Assembly (NCBI GenBank): GCA_029891385.1
Contig: CM057230.1
Span: 37,543,858-37,607,857, forward strand
Direction: 5' to 3'
DNA: 64,000 bases
Source of the DNA: Erythroxylum novogranatense
Taxonomy: Eukaryota; Streptophyta; Magnoliopsida; Malpighiales; Erythroxylaceae
Shown here: positions 46,703 to 58,501 of the stretch, piece after piece
How positions within the stretch are numbered: the first letter of the stretch is position 1
Layout of the letters: each line of letters opens with the position of its first letter
Notes under the pieces: model-generated
Database searches by the model: none
Seen by the model: the letters and a program-made list of their open reading frames with translations, nothing else
What the model was told of the DNA's origin: nothing
Translations under genes and position numbers: made by a program

Positions 46703-49700
46703 TATTGGGACCCAATTCGGAGACCGGATCCCAACAAGAAAGCGGAAAGCAAAAGCGAAAACAAAAGCCAGAAATGAATGCTAAACAACTACAAATCGAA
46801 TCGGAAGGTGAAAAACAATCGAAAACGAAAGTAGCGAAACCGAATTGAGACAAAGCAAATTGGCTCGGAGTCGAATGTAAAAAGGCATATTGGAAACAAA
46901 TCGAATTCTTTATGGAATCGAAAGCAAATTGAATCAAAACAACAAACGATTCGATCGAACGAAAATCAAATTCCGACATCCGTGAACAAATAGCGTAGAA
47001 ATAACTATTGCATTGGAAACCTAAAAACTAATCCAAACCGTAACGGTATAAATTTTTTCTTTTTCTTATAACCATCTTTGTTCAAATTCATGCAAATCCA
47101 TACTATTTCCCTTGTCTTGGAAAATTTATCCTTAATCTCAAACTAATCTCAAACTACTTGATTCTTCTTATTCATCATTTTTTTCGAACTTAATAACAAA
47201 TCCTATATCTTATTCTTTTCTTTCTTTTGCCATAAAAATTTTGGCAGCATAACGGCTGCATTTTAACCAACCCAAACCTGCAAAGGGTTTAAAATACACT
47301 TCTATATTTCTCAAACAATAACCAGTATCATCGGACCCTCCTGTCCGGAATCGAAAACACATTCAAGTCATTATCCATATCCAATTCGCATTCATCACAT
47401 GCATAATCATATACAATCCCCATTCATAACCAATTACATACTTATTTCATAATCATACGCAATTTCATAATTCATCTCATCCATGGCCAAATCAACAATC
47501 ATATCTCAATTCCATAAACAATTTCATAAAATCAATCCAAAACCCAAACCAATTATAATCATATACAATTTCATAACTCAAATCAATACCCAAATCCCGA
47601 ATTCATATACTTCAAACTCCATTATATACAAAATTTCATAATTCACATACATCCTGAAATAAATGCTTGAGATACATAAATGGCAATTCAAGCCATATAC
47701 AATAGTAATACCAAAATCCCAATTTACAAAAAAATACAAACAATGCAAAATCGAATAACACGTATTGACATTCTTTCATCCGTCTCCCGCTCGAAAACCT
47801 AGAGATGGGGATGAAAGGGGGGTGAGCACAAAGCTCGTGGATAATATGCTTATAAATTGAACAATAAGCAAAAACCTTGCAAAACTCTTTTTCCCTTTAT
47901 AAAACAGTTTTCAACTTGAAATTCATCAATTGCTTATTTTTCAAACTTTTCACATCATTGAAAAACCTTCATAAACAGATTCCAAAATTTTCACGGTAAA
48001 AAAAAAACTCAATTTCACATTACACAATTTCTCAAAAATTTTCTCCAATCATAAACAAAATTCAAATAATGAATGCATCACATAACAAACAAAATCAAAA
48101 TCACATAATACTTCAAACGGTTTGGGTCGGTCCAAAACGGAACGTACTGCACATTCTCGCTTAATGGTCCTATGCAGCCGTGAACGGAACGTACTACACC
48201 TTCCTGCATAGCGGTCCGGTGTAGCCGTGACTTATGGGAGTCCGAAATCGGGCTATGAGTATCGCTTAGCGGGCAAAGCGGAGAAGCCTTTAATTAAAAG
48301 AGACAAAGTAATCGACTCACTTAAGGGACCTAACCAAACCCATATAACACATATTCATGCTTGAAAATCAAATTGCCCGAAGGAACAATTTCTAAAACTC
48401 ACTTTTTCATATTGTGTCATACTAGACACCCTAACTTTCACAAAAACACATACTTTCACATAACAATTTTTCCATACACATTACATAACAACTAAATGCA
48501 ATCACAATTTATGAATCAATTTTATAATAATTAAAACATATTCAATTCATAACAATTCATAAACCAAGTATGCAATACTTTAGGTACTTAATCAAAATCG
48601 TTCATAAATAGCAATGTAATAAAAGTATCCATTTTCTAATTAACAAAATCCTTCAAATTTATCAAATCATTGCTAACCTTTATAACAATTTTCATAATTA
48701 TAGAAAATTTCTCAATTTATCAAAACATTTTCAAACTTGTAACAATTCTTCTCAAACACAAAAGATTTAACAATTAGTAAATTATTTCAAAATCAATTTA
48801 TTTAAAACATTCGAAAATAATAAATTATAACAATTTTTCCTTTCTTGAAATTTCTAAAACACACTATTTACTTATAATTCAAAATGTAAACATATTACCC
48901 ACCTTGAATCGATGCTAGAAGCTTGTCTCTAGCTTCAATTTGACCATTGCTTCTTTCTTTCTTCCAAATTAAATTTCTCTAAACTAATTTCACCCAAATT
49001 CAACATCATAAAAAGCATAATTACTAAAATTAAGCTTAGAAAACATTAATCCCTCATATATTCAAGCTACCTAAATCAAAAACTTCCAAATTCTCCAAAT
49101 CACTAAAAATTAAGCATAAACCCCAATTAATTTCCATCCAAAATTAAACATAAGCTAAGGCATAAACATCAAAATTGACTTCATAATTCACATACCCATA
49201 CCATTTCCAAGGTATATAAACCAAAAACTTCATGAAAAACTCAAAGGTCAAAATCACCTCTTACCTTAATCTCCACCTTTTTTGAAATTTCTTGGTTCTT
49301 TAGGAAGCTCCCATGCTCTTCCACCTTTTTCCTCTAGAATCCACGCAAAAATCATGCTAGAAGCCCATGAAATCCGAAACCCTAGCTCTCTCACTCTTTT
49401 TCTCCTTCTTTCTCCCTTTTTTGTGCTTCTCATCTCTCTCTCTTTTTAATTTTCGTTTCCCTCTCTTCTAAATGAAGGACAACTCCTTTCTTCCTCCTTT
49501 TATACCATTAATGATTGGACAATGTCCAAAATACCCTTACTTATATGCCTTAAACCTTAAACCTTTAAGTGAACTTCTAAAATTGCCCCTGAAATTTATT
49601 TTAATTCAAGCTTACTTTAGGACAATTTTCTCACTATCAATTTGAAGAAATTTGCCAAAATTTCCTTCTATAAAATTGTTCCTTATTGTCTTAATTTCTT

Positions 49701-51705
49701 AACGCCACTAAAATCATTTAATTTGGTGCACCACACCAAAAGTTATAGTCCAAACATTTCGAACTATCATTGTGCTAACACATTTTTCCTGTGATTTACT
49801 TCCATCCAAAAATTGACATTTTTAATGACTAAATTGAAATTCACTTCCTTCAGAAAATTGTAGCCTTATCTTTTTAGTTTAATCCAAATCAAGAATCACT
49901 TCATTTGGATTACTAGAGCAAAATTTATGGCCAAAATACTTTCAGATTTTTCTGATCCAAGACTGAACACTAAAATCTGACTTAAATTCAGAAATTGAAA
50001 GTCTTCGGAGCTAAATTGAAATTCAACTCCTTCATATGACTTGTATCCCCATGTCTCTATTTTAATTTGCCTCAAAAATCAATTTAATCGGATCTCCACA
50101 GATCCCGAATTTTGCAAAAGACTGAACCATGTTCATAAATTTATCTAACTCACTTTGATTAAATCGATCGCCCTCAATTAAATCTAAAAAATTCATAAAT
50201 TTCCCATGAAAAAGTAGATAATTGTATTAGGAATACAACGCTTTAAAAACTAAATCAATCGGATGTCGGACAGAAAAGATATAAGCAAAAGATTGGACAA
50301 GGTCGGATGAGGAAGGAAAATAGCAAAATCAGAAGGAAACAAATTGTTCTGAGTGTCATAAGACGTGAGCGTATTCCAAGAAAATCACCTTAGTCATTAT
50401 TGGTTCATCTTCTTTCTTTAATACCAAACATGAAGCTCTATATCTCTAGACCATTTTGAAGTAAGAATCATCTCAATCGGAGCTCTACCGCTCAAGATTT
50501 GCTTAAAAATCTAACGTATGTTCATAACCCCGTTATGCTCTTCCAATCGACTTCTCAATATCTTTCACTTACACTCTTTCAATTCAACTCCAAATGATAC
50601 AAATTTTCATGGAGAGATAGAAAAACATGTTAGAAATCTAACGCCTCAAGAAACACCTCAATCGAAGGTCGGATGAAAGAGTTATGGCCCAACAAACCCA
50701 ACATGTTCATGTTCTGCTTCCAATCAAACATACTTTGGTGCAAACGCCATAACTCTCACTATAGATGTCGGATTGACTTCGTTTTTAGACGGTTAGAAAG
50801 TAGACATCTAGGGATAAAACTTTCATGAAGATCAATTTGAAAATATGTCATTAATAGGTCTAAAACACACGGACTGTGTGAAATCACACGGTCAGGTCGT
50901 GTAACCTTCGGGTGAGATAGTGTCCCTGCGCTGGAAAATACATGGCCCGTGTAAATTCACACGGGCAGACCGTGTAACCTTCAGTTATAACAAAATTTTT
51001 ACCCTCCAAGACCCCTCTAAAGGGTCCTAAACTCATCCTAACTTCCTCTTTACTCATATTTTACCAAAAATCAACTTTTTCTAGTCCGATATCACTTCAC
51101 AAACTCTAAAGGTCCGGGAATTTCGTTTATCATGACATCCTAGCTTGTAATAAGCAAAAATCTCAACTCCGATCTCGAAAACTTGTATAATTAGTATTGT
51201 TGGAAAGATAAAAGAACAAGCTACAACTTCAAAGAAGGCAACTTTGGCCAATTCTATTTCAATTATTTATGAATTTCCTTTGAATCAGCATACACATTTT
51301 TATCCTCATGCAAAACTTAACATTCATCCCAACTTCACTTCTTCTATTACAACCTCATTCAAACAATTCAATTTTTCATTGGAATTCATCCAACAATCAA
51401 CCTCAATTCATACGATTTCTTACATTCAATAGCATCTTGTCATTCACCAAGTTCCTCTCTTGCTTTTCCATAATATCTTACATATATAACCATGGTTCAT
51501 GCTTAAAGTTTCTCAACTCATCATCCATACTTAATTCACATTATAATTTCATAATCATCCATATATCAATTCATAATTCAAAGCCATACACAAACCCATA
51601 TTTCATTAAGGCACAATAACATCTATAATACAATATATATATATAAATACTCATTTTATTTCAAGTAATAACTCTAAATTTCCGCTTTAAGATCGGGGTC
51701 CAACA
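46703..51705 (-). mobile_element. Solo LTR, 5,003 bp, antisense
   Basis: On the minus strand it starts TGTTGGACCCCGATC and ends GGGTCCCAATA. A perfect CACTC duplication flanks it (46698-46702 and 51706-51710). The sequence on each side joins to match the paralogous SIRE-like LTR at 57650-57900, which confirms the insertion. Reading on the minus strand: ~190-bp modules (51200-49650), purine-rich leader (49540-49270), splice-donor-like AAGGTAAG (49260-49268), GC-rich block (48240-48120), GTGCTCACCCCCC block (47840-47815), end. No retrotransposon protein domain is present. The 101-codon frame at 46674-46979 has no recognised domain. Confidence 0.85.
50870..50990. repeat. Inverted CACACGG/CCGTGTG cluster in the LTR
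   Basis: Two adjacent near-copies of a stem-loop-forming unit: CACACGGACTGTGTGAAATC...GGTCGTGTAACCTTC, then GGCCCGTGTAAATTCACACG...ACCGTGTAACCTTC. Confidence 0.8.
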
Positions 51706-52771
51706 CACTCGAACAAATATAAAACAAAAAAGCTTAAATGATTGAAAAAAGCGGTCAACCAGTACATCAACTTTTATTATAACAAACTCACGGTATATCA
51801 AATTTAATATCTTTACCTTATATTGATCGACTAATAACCTTTATAGGTTGATAAATCACCTTAAAAACATAATTTTAACAATTTCAAACGCTCAAACTCA
51901 ATTTGTATAAAGAAATTATAGTTTTAAAAATTCGTAAATGTTCCCCCTAAATTTTTTTAGAAGATCAAAAGACTTTTATATTAAAAAAAAAGCTTATGTA
52001 CCTCTTGATGAATGGAAAAACTTAAGAAATAAAGTGAAATGAAATGTTTATGTATGGTAAACCTTTTACAACATCAAAGTGATTAGAATAGAATTAACAT
52101 TAAAGGAAAAGAGGTTAAATCGGGAAGGCTAGTCAATCATATAACTCAACTGGTCAACCAACTTTAGTGTGTTGTCAACCATTATATCAACCAAATAGGT
52201 TTCAAACTCATTGGAATGAAATTTGTTAGTCAAGGGAATATTGGTATTGGTCGACCAATATGCATCATGATCGATTAGAGGAGCAACCAAATTCCTTACA
52301 AACTCAATGGAAAAAAGACAGATGCAAGGACATTGGCCAACCATAGAAGGGCATTAGATAATCAAAATTTCTATATAGGGGACTAGACAAATGAACAAAT
52401 ATCTAACAAACACATTGAAAAGGCCAAAAAAATGATTTTTGGGTACAATGGTTGACCACACTAAGACATTAGGAGACCAATATGTCCCAAAAAGCTAGAA
52501 AATAGCCTCAAAGATTAAAAGAAAATAATCAATTAGATAAATATCGATAATGAATTAAAACACATAAGAGGATCCTTATCATATAGAATTTCCATCAAAC
52601 ATAACTAATTCTCTTTTAAATAGTGCAAAATCTATCCTTATTTAATGGTTTGAAGAGATTATTATCAATTGATATAAATTCTAACTTAACAATTTGATTT
52701 TGCATATATTCTCTAAGTTTAAGTACAAAGGCCCACATCACCTTATTCATAATTCAATCCTAAATAATCAA

Positions 52772-53019
52772 TGTAACATCCTAGATCACCCGCTTACAGA
52801 TATTGTCCTCTTTGGGCCTTGGCCCAACCAAGCCCTCATGGTTTTGTTTTTCCCGAGGCCTTCCCAGGAGGTCACCCATCCTAGAGCTACTCTCATCCGA
52901 GCACATATAACATCGGAGTTCTGATGGGATTCAGTATATTAAGCTATAGAAAACACGTATATAAGTAAGGCCCAGCCTCCTGCCGGTCCAACTGGCCCGA
53001 GAACTGGCTCTGATATCAC
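52772..53019 (-). mobile_element. Antisense Cassandra LTR with 5S-rRNA-like core
   Basis: The minus strand of 52851-52933 reads like plant 5S rRNA: ATCCCATCAGAACTCCG, then GTGCTCGGATGAGAGTAG, then GGATGGGTGACCTCCTGGG. These cover the A-box to C-box region of the 5S internal Pol III promoter, with the C-box intact. LTRs carrying 5S sequence define the Cassandra TRIM retrotransposons. GGCTCTGATATCAC at 53006-53019 is the reversed tRNA-Met primer-binding site. TGTAAC follows at 53020 as the start of a second, truncated LTR. Confidence 0.85.
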
Positions 53020-53030
53020 TGTAACTACCC

Positions 53031-53498
53031 AGTAGTAGAGCAGCCAAATTTACCACCAGTGCCAAAAGAAGCTCTGCAGCAGGTGTTGACATGGTGGGCA
53101 CAGTAGATTGTGCAGCAGTAGCCTAAGGCTGGAGCGCCACAGATGCCACCACAAGTACTGGCACCACAACAGCTAGTAGTCGTACCTAGTCATACACCAG
53201 GGCAACACCCGATGCTTTAAATTTTGGGTTATATCAAAGAGGCAAGGAACCTCGGGTGTAGTAATTTTAATGGGCGCAGTGGTGTTACAGAGGCCAAATC
53301 CTGGATGAGCCGAACCGCAGAGACATTTCATGATATGGGAATGTCTGATGTGATGAAGCTGAAGGTTGTCATCCGATTGTTGGAAGGTGATGCTAGAGTT
53401 TGGTGGGAAGTCCTGTGGAAAAATAAAACCGTGAGGGCTTGGTTGGGCCAAGGCCCAAAGTGGACAATATCTGTAAGCGGGTGATCTGGAATGTTACA
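53031..53498 (+). repeat. Truncated 5' copy of the chimeric LTR (Gypsy gag joined to Cassandra U5)
   Basis: A partial duplicate of 54281-54750. Gag is readable from 53220: RNLGCSNFNGRSGVTEAKSW, then VVIRLLEGDARVWWEVL. It joins Cassandra U5 sequence at about 53404 (GGTGGGAAGTCCTGTGG), the same junction as at 54655-54665. It ends TTACA at 53498 and is followed by the primer-binding site TGGTATCAGAG (53501-53511). Confidence 0.8.
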
Positions 53499-53581
53499 GG
53501 TGGTATCAGAGTCGGTACCCAAACCGTTGTGCCAACCAGACAGGACTCCAAAGAGAGTTGGGCCCTAAGGGGGGTGGAGAG

Positions 53582-54750
53582 TGTGAGATCCCACATCGGT
53601 TGGAGAGGGGAACGAAGTACGCCTTATAAGGGTATGGATACCTCTCCCTTACAGACTCGTTTTTCATGGCCTAACGGACTAGATCCCATCAGAACTCCGA
53701 GGTTAAATGTGCTAAAAATACAGCCATTGTGCTGCCCAAATTTTTCTTAAAAAAAGACATATTCAGTAAGCCTTGCATAGTCGGATTAGGGATACTGCGA
53801 GTATCCTTAGCCCGAGTATGCGGCGGTTGTCATAGGCCCGATGTGGTACTGGGTCATGACAATTGAATTGGTATCAGAGCCCTGGTTTTGCATTTTCCAA
53901 ATTGTTATTTCTGTTTTTCAAAAAGGTCATGAGCCTTAGGAGTCGAGTCTAGGTGTCGAAAGTCTTTAGTCGAGAAGTTGAGTCTCGGATCGTTAAGTTG
54001 ACGTCCTTAACAGTCGGATGATTTTGACCTCGATCGAAGTACTTATCGACATTCATTAGGATGTTTTGGATAGCGGATAAGCTAGGCTTAGCCCGATTTG
54101 TCTTATTGAACAATGTCTTCTCTTTGATTATATAGTGATAGCATGGTTGGACGAGGAAGAGGAAGGCGTCGCAACGTGAGATCTTTGCGACACCAGCTGG
54201 AGGAACATAGCGCAAAAGCAGTCGCAGAACCAGCGGTAGCTAGCTCTTCGGCTCATAGGCAGCCTCACACCGTAACACCACCAGTAGTAGAGCAGCCAAA
54301 TTTACCACCGGTGCCAAGAGAAGCTTTGCAGCAGGTGATGACATGGTGGGCACAGTACACTACGCAGCAGCAGCCTGGGGCTGGAGCGCCACAGATGCCA
54401 CCACAAGTACCGCCACCATAACAACCAGTAGCGATACGTAGTTATACACCAGGGTAACACCTGATGCTTGAAATTTTGGGTTATATCAAAGAGGCAAGGA
54501 ACCTCGGGTGTAGTACTTTTGATGGGTGCAGTGATGTTACAAAGGCCAAATCCTAGATGAGGCGAACCGTAGAGACATTTCATGATATGGGAATGCCTGA
54601 TGTGATGGAGTTGAAGGTTGTCATTCGATTGCTGGAAGGTGACGCTAGAGTTTGGTGGGAAGTCCTGTGGAAAAACAAAACCATGAGGGCTTGGCTGGGC
54701 TAAAGCCCAAAGCAGACAATATTTGTAAGCGGGTGATCTGGGATGTTATA
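53582..54750 (+). repeat. 3' chimeric LTR: Cassandra LTR interrupted by Gypsy LTR-PBS-gag
   Basis: Begins TGTGAGATCCCACATCGG, a Cassandra LTR start, directly after the polypurine tract. It runs through AGATCCCATCAGAACTCCG and GTTAAATGTGC (5S A-box region, to 53712), then switches to Gypsy sequence. It returns to Cassandra U5 at about 54656 and ends GATGTTATA. The 5S C-box region (GGATGGGTGACCTCC) is missing, replaced by the Gypsy segment. Confidence 0.78.
53713..54655 (+). mobile_element. Gypsy LTR end, primer-binding site and gag fragment inside the chimera
   Basis: Contains an LTR 3' end (...TACTGGGTCATGACA, to 53861) and a tRNA-Met primer-binding site TGGTATCAGAGCC (53869-53881). A leader follows, then a gag start at 54143 (MVGRGRGRRRNVRSL, proline/glutamine-rich, to a TAA at 54419). 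Gag core resumes at 54480 (EARNLGCSTF, then LEGDARVWWEVL). One stop separates the two parts. Protease and everything downstream are absent. Confidence 0.8.
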
Positions 54751-54847
54751 ATCAACACTAAGGATTTATACTCAAATTGGTAAATAAGAGCAACATATGA
54801 CAAATTTCTAAAGTATAAACTGATATTTACCTTTTATTGAACATCAA

Positions 54848-57225
54848 TTATGAATGATTTGAATGAAAATACTTGTTGAGTTTAGAATCAATTGGAGGCA
54901 TCTCATCTTTCTTATCATCGTCGCTTGGACTAACCATTATTTCTTTTAAAGATTCTTTAATCATTCTTGCTCTCTTTACGGACAAATTTTCCCATATTCT
55001 ACATAAATATTTTGAAGACTTTCTCAGACACAAGAAGGTTAGATTCATCAAGATAAAAAATATAAACTCTTTAAAGGAAATACTCAATTCAATAACTACC
55101 ATCTCTACTACATACCATTTTATCTTTAGAAAAACCTACAAAAGAAACTAATAAATATGTTTTAGGTATCCATATAAGCTAGGTTCCTTAATTATTAGGC
55201 TACTTCTTTTTTCAACCTACACTTTTCAAGGTTTTTCTTGCCATTCTTTATTTAAGAAAAAAATCTATCAACATGTTCAGACTTACCGCTAAAATGACAT
55301 ACCATGTTATAATGATGCATTACTATGTGTATATGCATAATGAGAAAATTTCTTTTGGACACTAAAGGTGTTAAATAATTTCATAGGATCGTGAAATAAA
55401 CTACCTTTATTATATGTATGATGTATAATATGAAACAAAAGTTAATGTAAACTTCTTTGAGACCTAAAAGGGTATGAGTGGGTTTGTTTATTTTTGTAGA
55501 AGCTATTCCTATTTTTTCATTAATGGCATTAAGCTATATGCCTAGGTTATGAGTCATATATGAAAGCATAATGCTTACTTTTATAATTAGTCCTAATGGA
55601 TTTGGCATGTGCATTTTTATGCTTATATATGGATGCTCGAAACTTAATTATCACTTTAGGTCATGATTCTTCACTATGCAAATATTTTCATTTGTCAAAG
55701 GTGGTTTTAAAATTGGCTTCACTTCTATAGTTCTATAATGTTTCATACTAGTTATTAAAATTCTTTTGAGCTCTTAAAATGTTTTCTAGTTTTTTTTTAC
55801 TTCCCTTTATAAAGTTAGACAATGAGTTCTTAAGAGAAATTATTTCCTTTTAAAATGTTTCATTCTTATTCCTTAATGTCTATAAGTTATGATTGTCATC
55901 AATGATAATACTTTCACATGTTTTAATGTTATGCAATTCACTTTTCATCTTTTCATTCTCATTTATGCATGAATGTTTTTAACCTTCTTTAATTTTGGAA
56001 GATTATTTCTTCCTTTTCTTACTCATGATTTCTAAACTTTTGACTAATTCATCATATGTCAAATTAGTATCATTATCACACAAATTAGGGTTAGATGTTA
56101 CCTCAACATCATCCATAGTGGTAAAGCATATTTATATCCCTTCTTTTAAATGCTCACTTTCAGATTCAACTGAGTTATCCCAAGTAGATACTTTAAATGC
56201 CTTCTTATATTTTTCCTTCCTATCTTTCTTATTGTTTAATTCATACTTGTCATCATCCTTTAAGTAAAGGGCACTATGAGTTCACATTACTAGGTTAAAG
56301 TTAGAGGATTCATATTTCAAATAACTTTTAACTTTTTTGAAGTTCTTTCTTTTTGAGAATTTTTTCTTCAAGAATTTTTTAAAATTTCTAATTATTAAGA
56401 AAATGTCTTATTTATCTCTTTAACTAGCCGATATCTCTTCCTCTTCACTTGATTCTTCCTTAAAGGCTTTGAATGCAAAAATATTCTTTTTAGAGTGTCA
56501 TTTCTTGTTGTGGCTCTTGGAGCCTCATTTCATATGTGAGTAGAGATCTAATAAGTTCCTCTAATAATAGTGTTGTTAGGCCTTTAGCTTCTTATATGAC
56601 TGCCACTTTGGCTTTCCACATCTTTGAAAGTGATATAAGCAACTTTCTTACCATTTCAAGATTAGTATAGGTATTTTTAAGGCCTTTGAGAGCATTAACA
56701 ATATCAATAAATCTAATATATATTCTAGATATACTTTCATCATGCTTCATTTGAAATAATTCATATTGATTTGGTAGCAAGCTCACTTTGCTCTCCTTTA
56801 CTTGATTTATTCCCTCATGTCTAACTTCTATAGTGTGCCAAATTTAATGAGTTATTTCATATATAGAGACTCTATTGAGTTCATTTCTTGCTAATGCAAA
56901 AAATATAATATGTATGACCCCATTATTGAAGGAAATTATTCTCTTATCTTAAGGTTCCTATCCTTCCTTTAGTATAGGTACCTTTTTGTTATATACAATT
57001 TTTGTAAAATAAAAGGGCCATTATAAACTATTTTCTATTGGTCAACACTTTCGACCATTAAGAAAAATCTCACCTTAGTTTTAAAGGCAATCATTACCAC
57101 TAAAGAAAGGTGCTCTACTAATGCTTTATCATTTTTTATTAAATGATGAAAATGATGCCCTAAATGTCATTATGATCTTTGCTATGGGATTTCGCTAGAA
57201 TGATATCCTAATAGACCCGATCAGA
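54848..57225 (-). pseudogene. SIRE-like Copia gag (decayed)
   Basis: The minus strand at 56592-56786 reads QYELFQMKHDESISRIYIRF, then IVNALKGL and LEMVRKLLISLSKMWKAKV, matching the UBN2-type gag domain of SIRE/Maximus Copia elements. Downstream are KNIFAFKAFKEESSEEEE (near 56470) and a ruined zinc knuckle near 55300 (CHFSGKSEHVDRF). Gag begins near 57190. GATCAGATCACC near 57213 is a weak primer-binding-site remnant. Many stops and frame changes. The 54848-55250 end is not confidently gag. Confidence 0.7.
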
Positions 57226-57227
57226 TC

Positions 57228-58496
57228 ACCTATTAATCCTTAATGGAACCCAAGAGGGGGTGAATTGAGTGTTTATATAATTCAAGAATTTTTCTAACCA
57301 ATTATATATAAATGAATAAATGGATTGTTTAACATAAATAAATTAAATAATAATTTAAAATTAGAAAGAGAAAATGCAATATGATTTATAGTGGTTTGGA
57401 AAATAATCCTTTCTTACATTAACTCACAAGATTCTTCTTTTAATTCCATTATAATTATTCTTTCAAGGTGAAAGGTAATTTTTGTGTAATCTTTCTTGGT
57501 AAAGAAGACCCTTTTACAACCTTCTTCTAAAGGGAAGAGGGTCTTTAATATCACTTGGATCACCCCTAAGTATAATAATATAATGTCTTAATCAAATATT
57601 ATAACTCAAAATACCTCACTTTATTACTTTATAACTCTAAAGAGGCTCTCCCAGACAAATATGAAATAATAATTCTCAAATTATTGAAAATTACTTTAAA
57701 ATGTATGTAAAATATATCAAAAATGCTTCTTAATACGAAAACTAATGAGAAAAAACTATTTATAGTGTTTTAGGACCCTATTAGCCATTAACGCCTAGAC
57801 CTAGTCGTCATAGTGGCTACTTACAATGTACTGGTCAACTAGTGTGCATTAAAAACACCAAATTTACTAGCTGCTGAGACACTAATGAGCCCGCAAGCAT
57901 ATTAATTGACCAATATGCAATATTGGCCTATCAATAAATCATCCAATACTATAAAAACTCATGGTACATCAAAATTAACAACTTTAACCTATATTGGTTA
58001 AATAGTAACCCATTAATCACCCCAAAAACATGATTTTAACAACTTTAAATGCTCAAATTCAATGTATTTAAAGAAGTTATAATCTATATGCTTCCCAAAA
58101 TCTTCTTTAAAGTTTGCTTGAAAGATTAAGATGCTTTTATATTCAAATAAAAATTTTTAATGCCTTTTGATGAATGGAAAGACTCAAGCAATGAAGTGAG
58201 ATGAAATATTTATATATATTGAGCCTTTTAAAAATCAACATGATTAAATGAGAATATAATTAACATTACAACAATAAAGAATGACATAATAACTTTTGAT
58301 CTTCTTTTGTTCTTGGTCTGATCTTCATTTTGACAGTTACAACTTTAACTTTTCTTTATCAACTTGGAAAGCTAATTTCTTGAATTTACAAGTTCATTTT
58401 GTTCTTATGTTACTTTTCATCAAATTAGTAAACTCATTAGTAATAATTATAAATTTTATCATCAAAACATTAACTGAAACCTTATTTGGTTTAATA
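57228..58496 (-). repeat. 5' LTR of the SIRE-like derivative
   Basis: Paralogous to 46247-46702 joined to 51711-52690. Shared strings include AATTCAAGAATTTTTCTAACCA, CTCAAAATACCTCACTTTA-like, CTCTAAAGAGGCTC, and GAATGGAAAGACTCAAG-like. The right end is unclear. Confidence 0.6.
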
Positions 58497-58501
58497 TAAG
58501 T

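Larger units (their letters stand above)
52772..54750 (+). mobile_element. Chimeric Cassandra/Gypsy insertion with inverted U5 ends
   Basis: 1,979 bp flanked by ATCAA (52767-52771 and 54751-54755). Both outer ends are the 3' (U5) end of a Cassandra-type LTR in opposite orientations, so the element has ~90-bp terminal inverted repeats (TGTAACATCCTAGATCACCC... at left; the right end reads ...GGGTGATCTGGGATGTTATA). Inside, left to right: antisense LTR plus primer-binding site (to 53019), Gypsy gag piece (53031-53404), sense Cassandra U5 with primer-binding site (53405-53511), short interior, polypurine tract (53567-53581), and a 1,169-bp chimeric 3' LTR (53582-54750). That LTR is a Cassandra LTR with a Gypsy LTR-PBS-gag segment in its middle. 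Confidence 0.8.
46247..58496 (-). mobile_element. Antisense SIRE-like Copia derivative with gag but no pol
   Basis: Two related LTR-like blocks (46247-52690, minus the nested solo LTR, and 57228-58496) share TTAGTCCCTAATGG / TTAATCCTTAATGG starts, an AATTCAAGAATTTTTCTAACCA string, and CTTGATGAATGGAAA near 52008 and 58168. Between them the minus strand encodes only gag (about 54848-57200). No RT, RNase H or integrase was found in the non-nested interior, so this is a non-autonomous deletion derivative. The proposed duplication TAAGT (46242-46246 and 58497-58501) is weakly supported because the right LTR end reads AATA, not CA. Confidence 0.6.

Noticed and set aside
46674..46979. A phenylalanine/serine-rich 101-residue protein
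   Set aside because: It spans the junction of a solo LTR with its target and has no recognised domain.
52851..52933. A host 5S rRNA gene or pseudogene
   Set aside because: It is part of an LTR with U5 end, primer-binding site and TSD context, which identifies a Cassandra-type element. It is also incomplete at the 5S start.
58497..58501. TAAGT as a firm TSD for the SIRE-like derivative
   Set aside because: The LTR end next to it does not read CA and I could not align the right LTR edge, so it is mentioned only as weak support.
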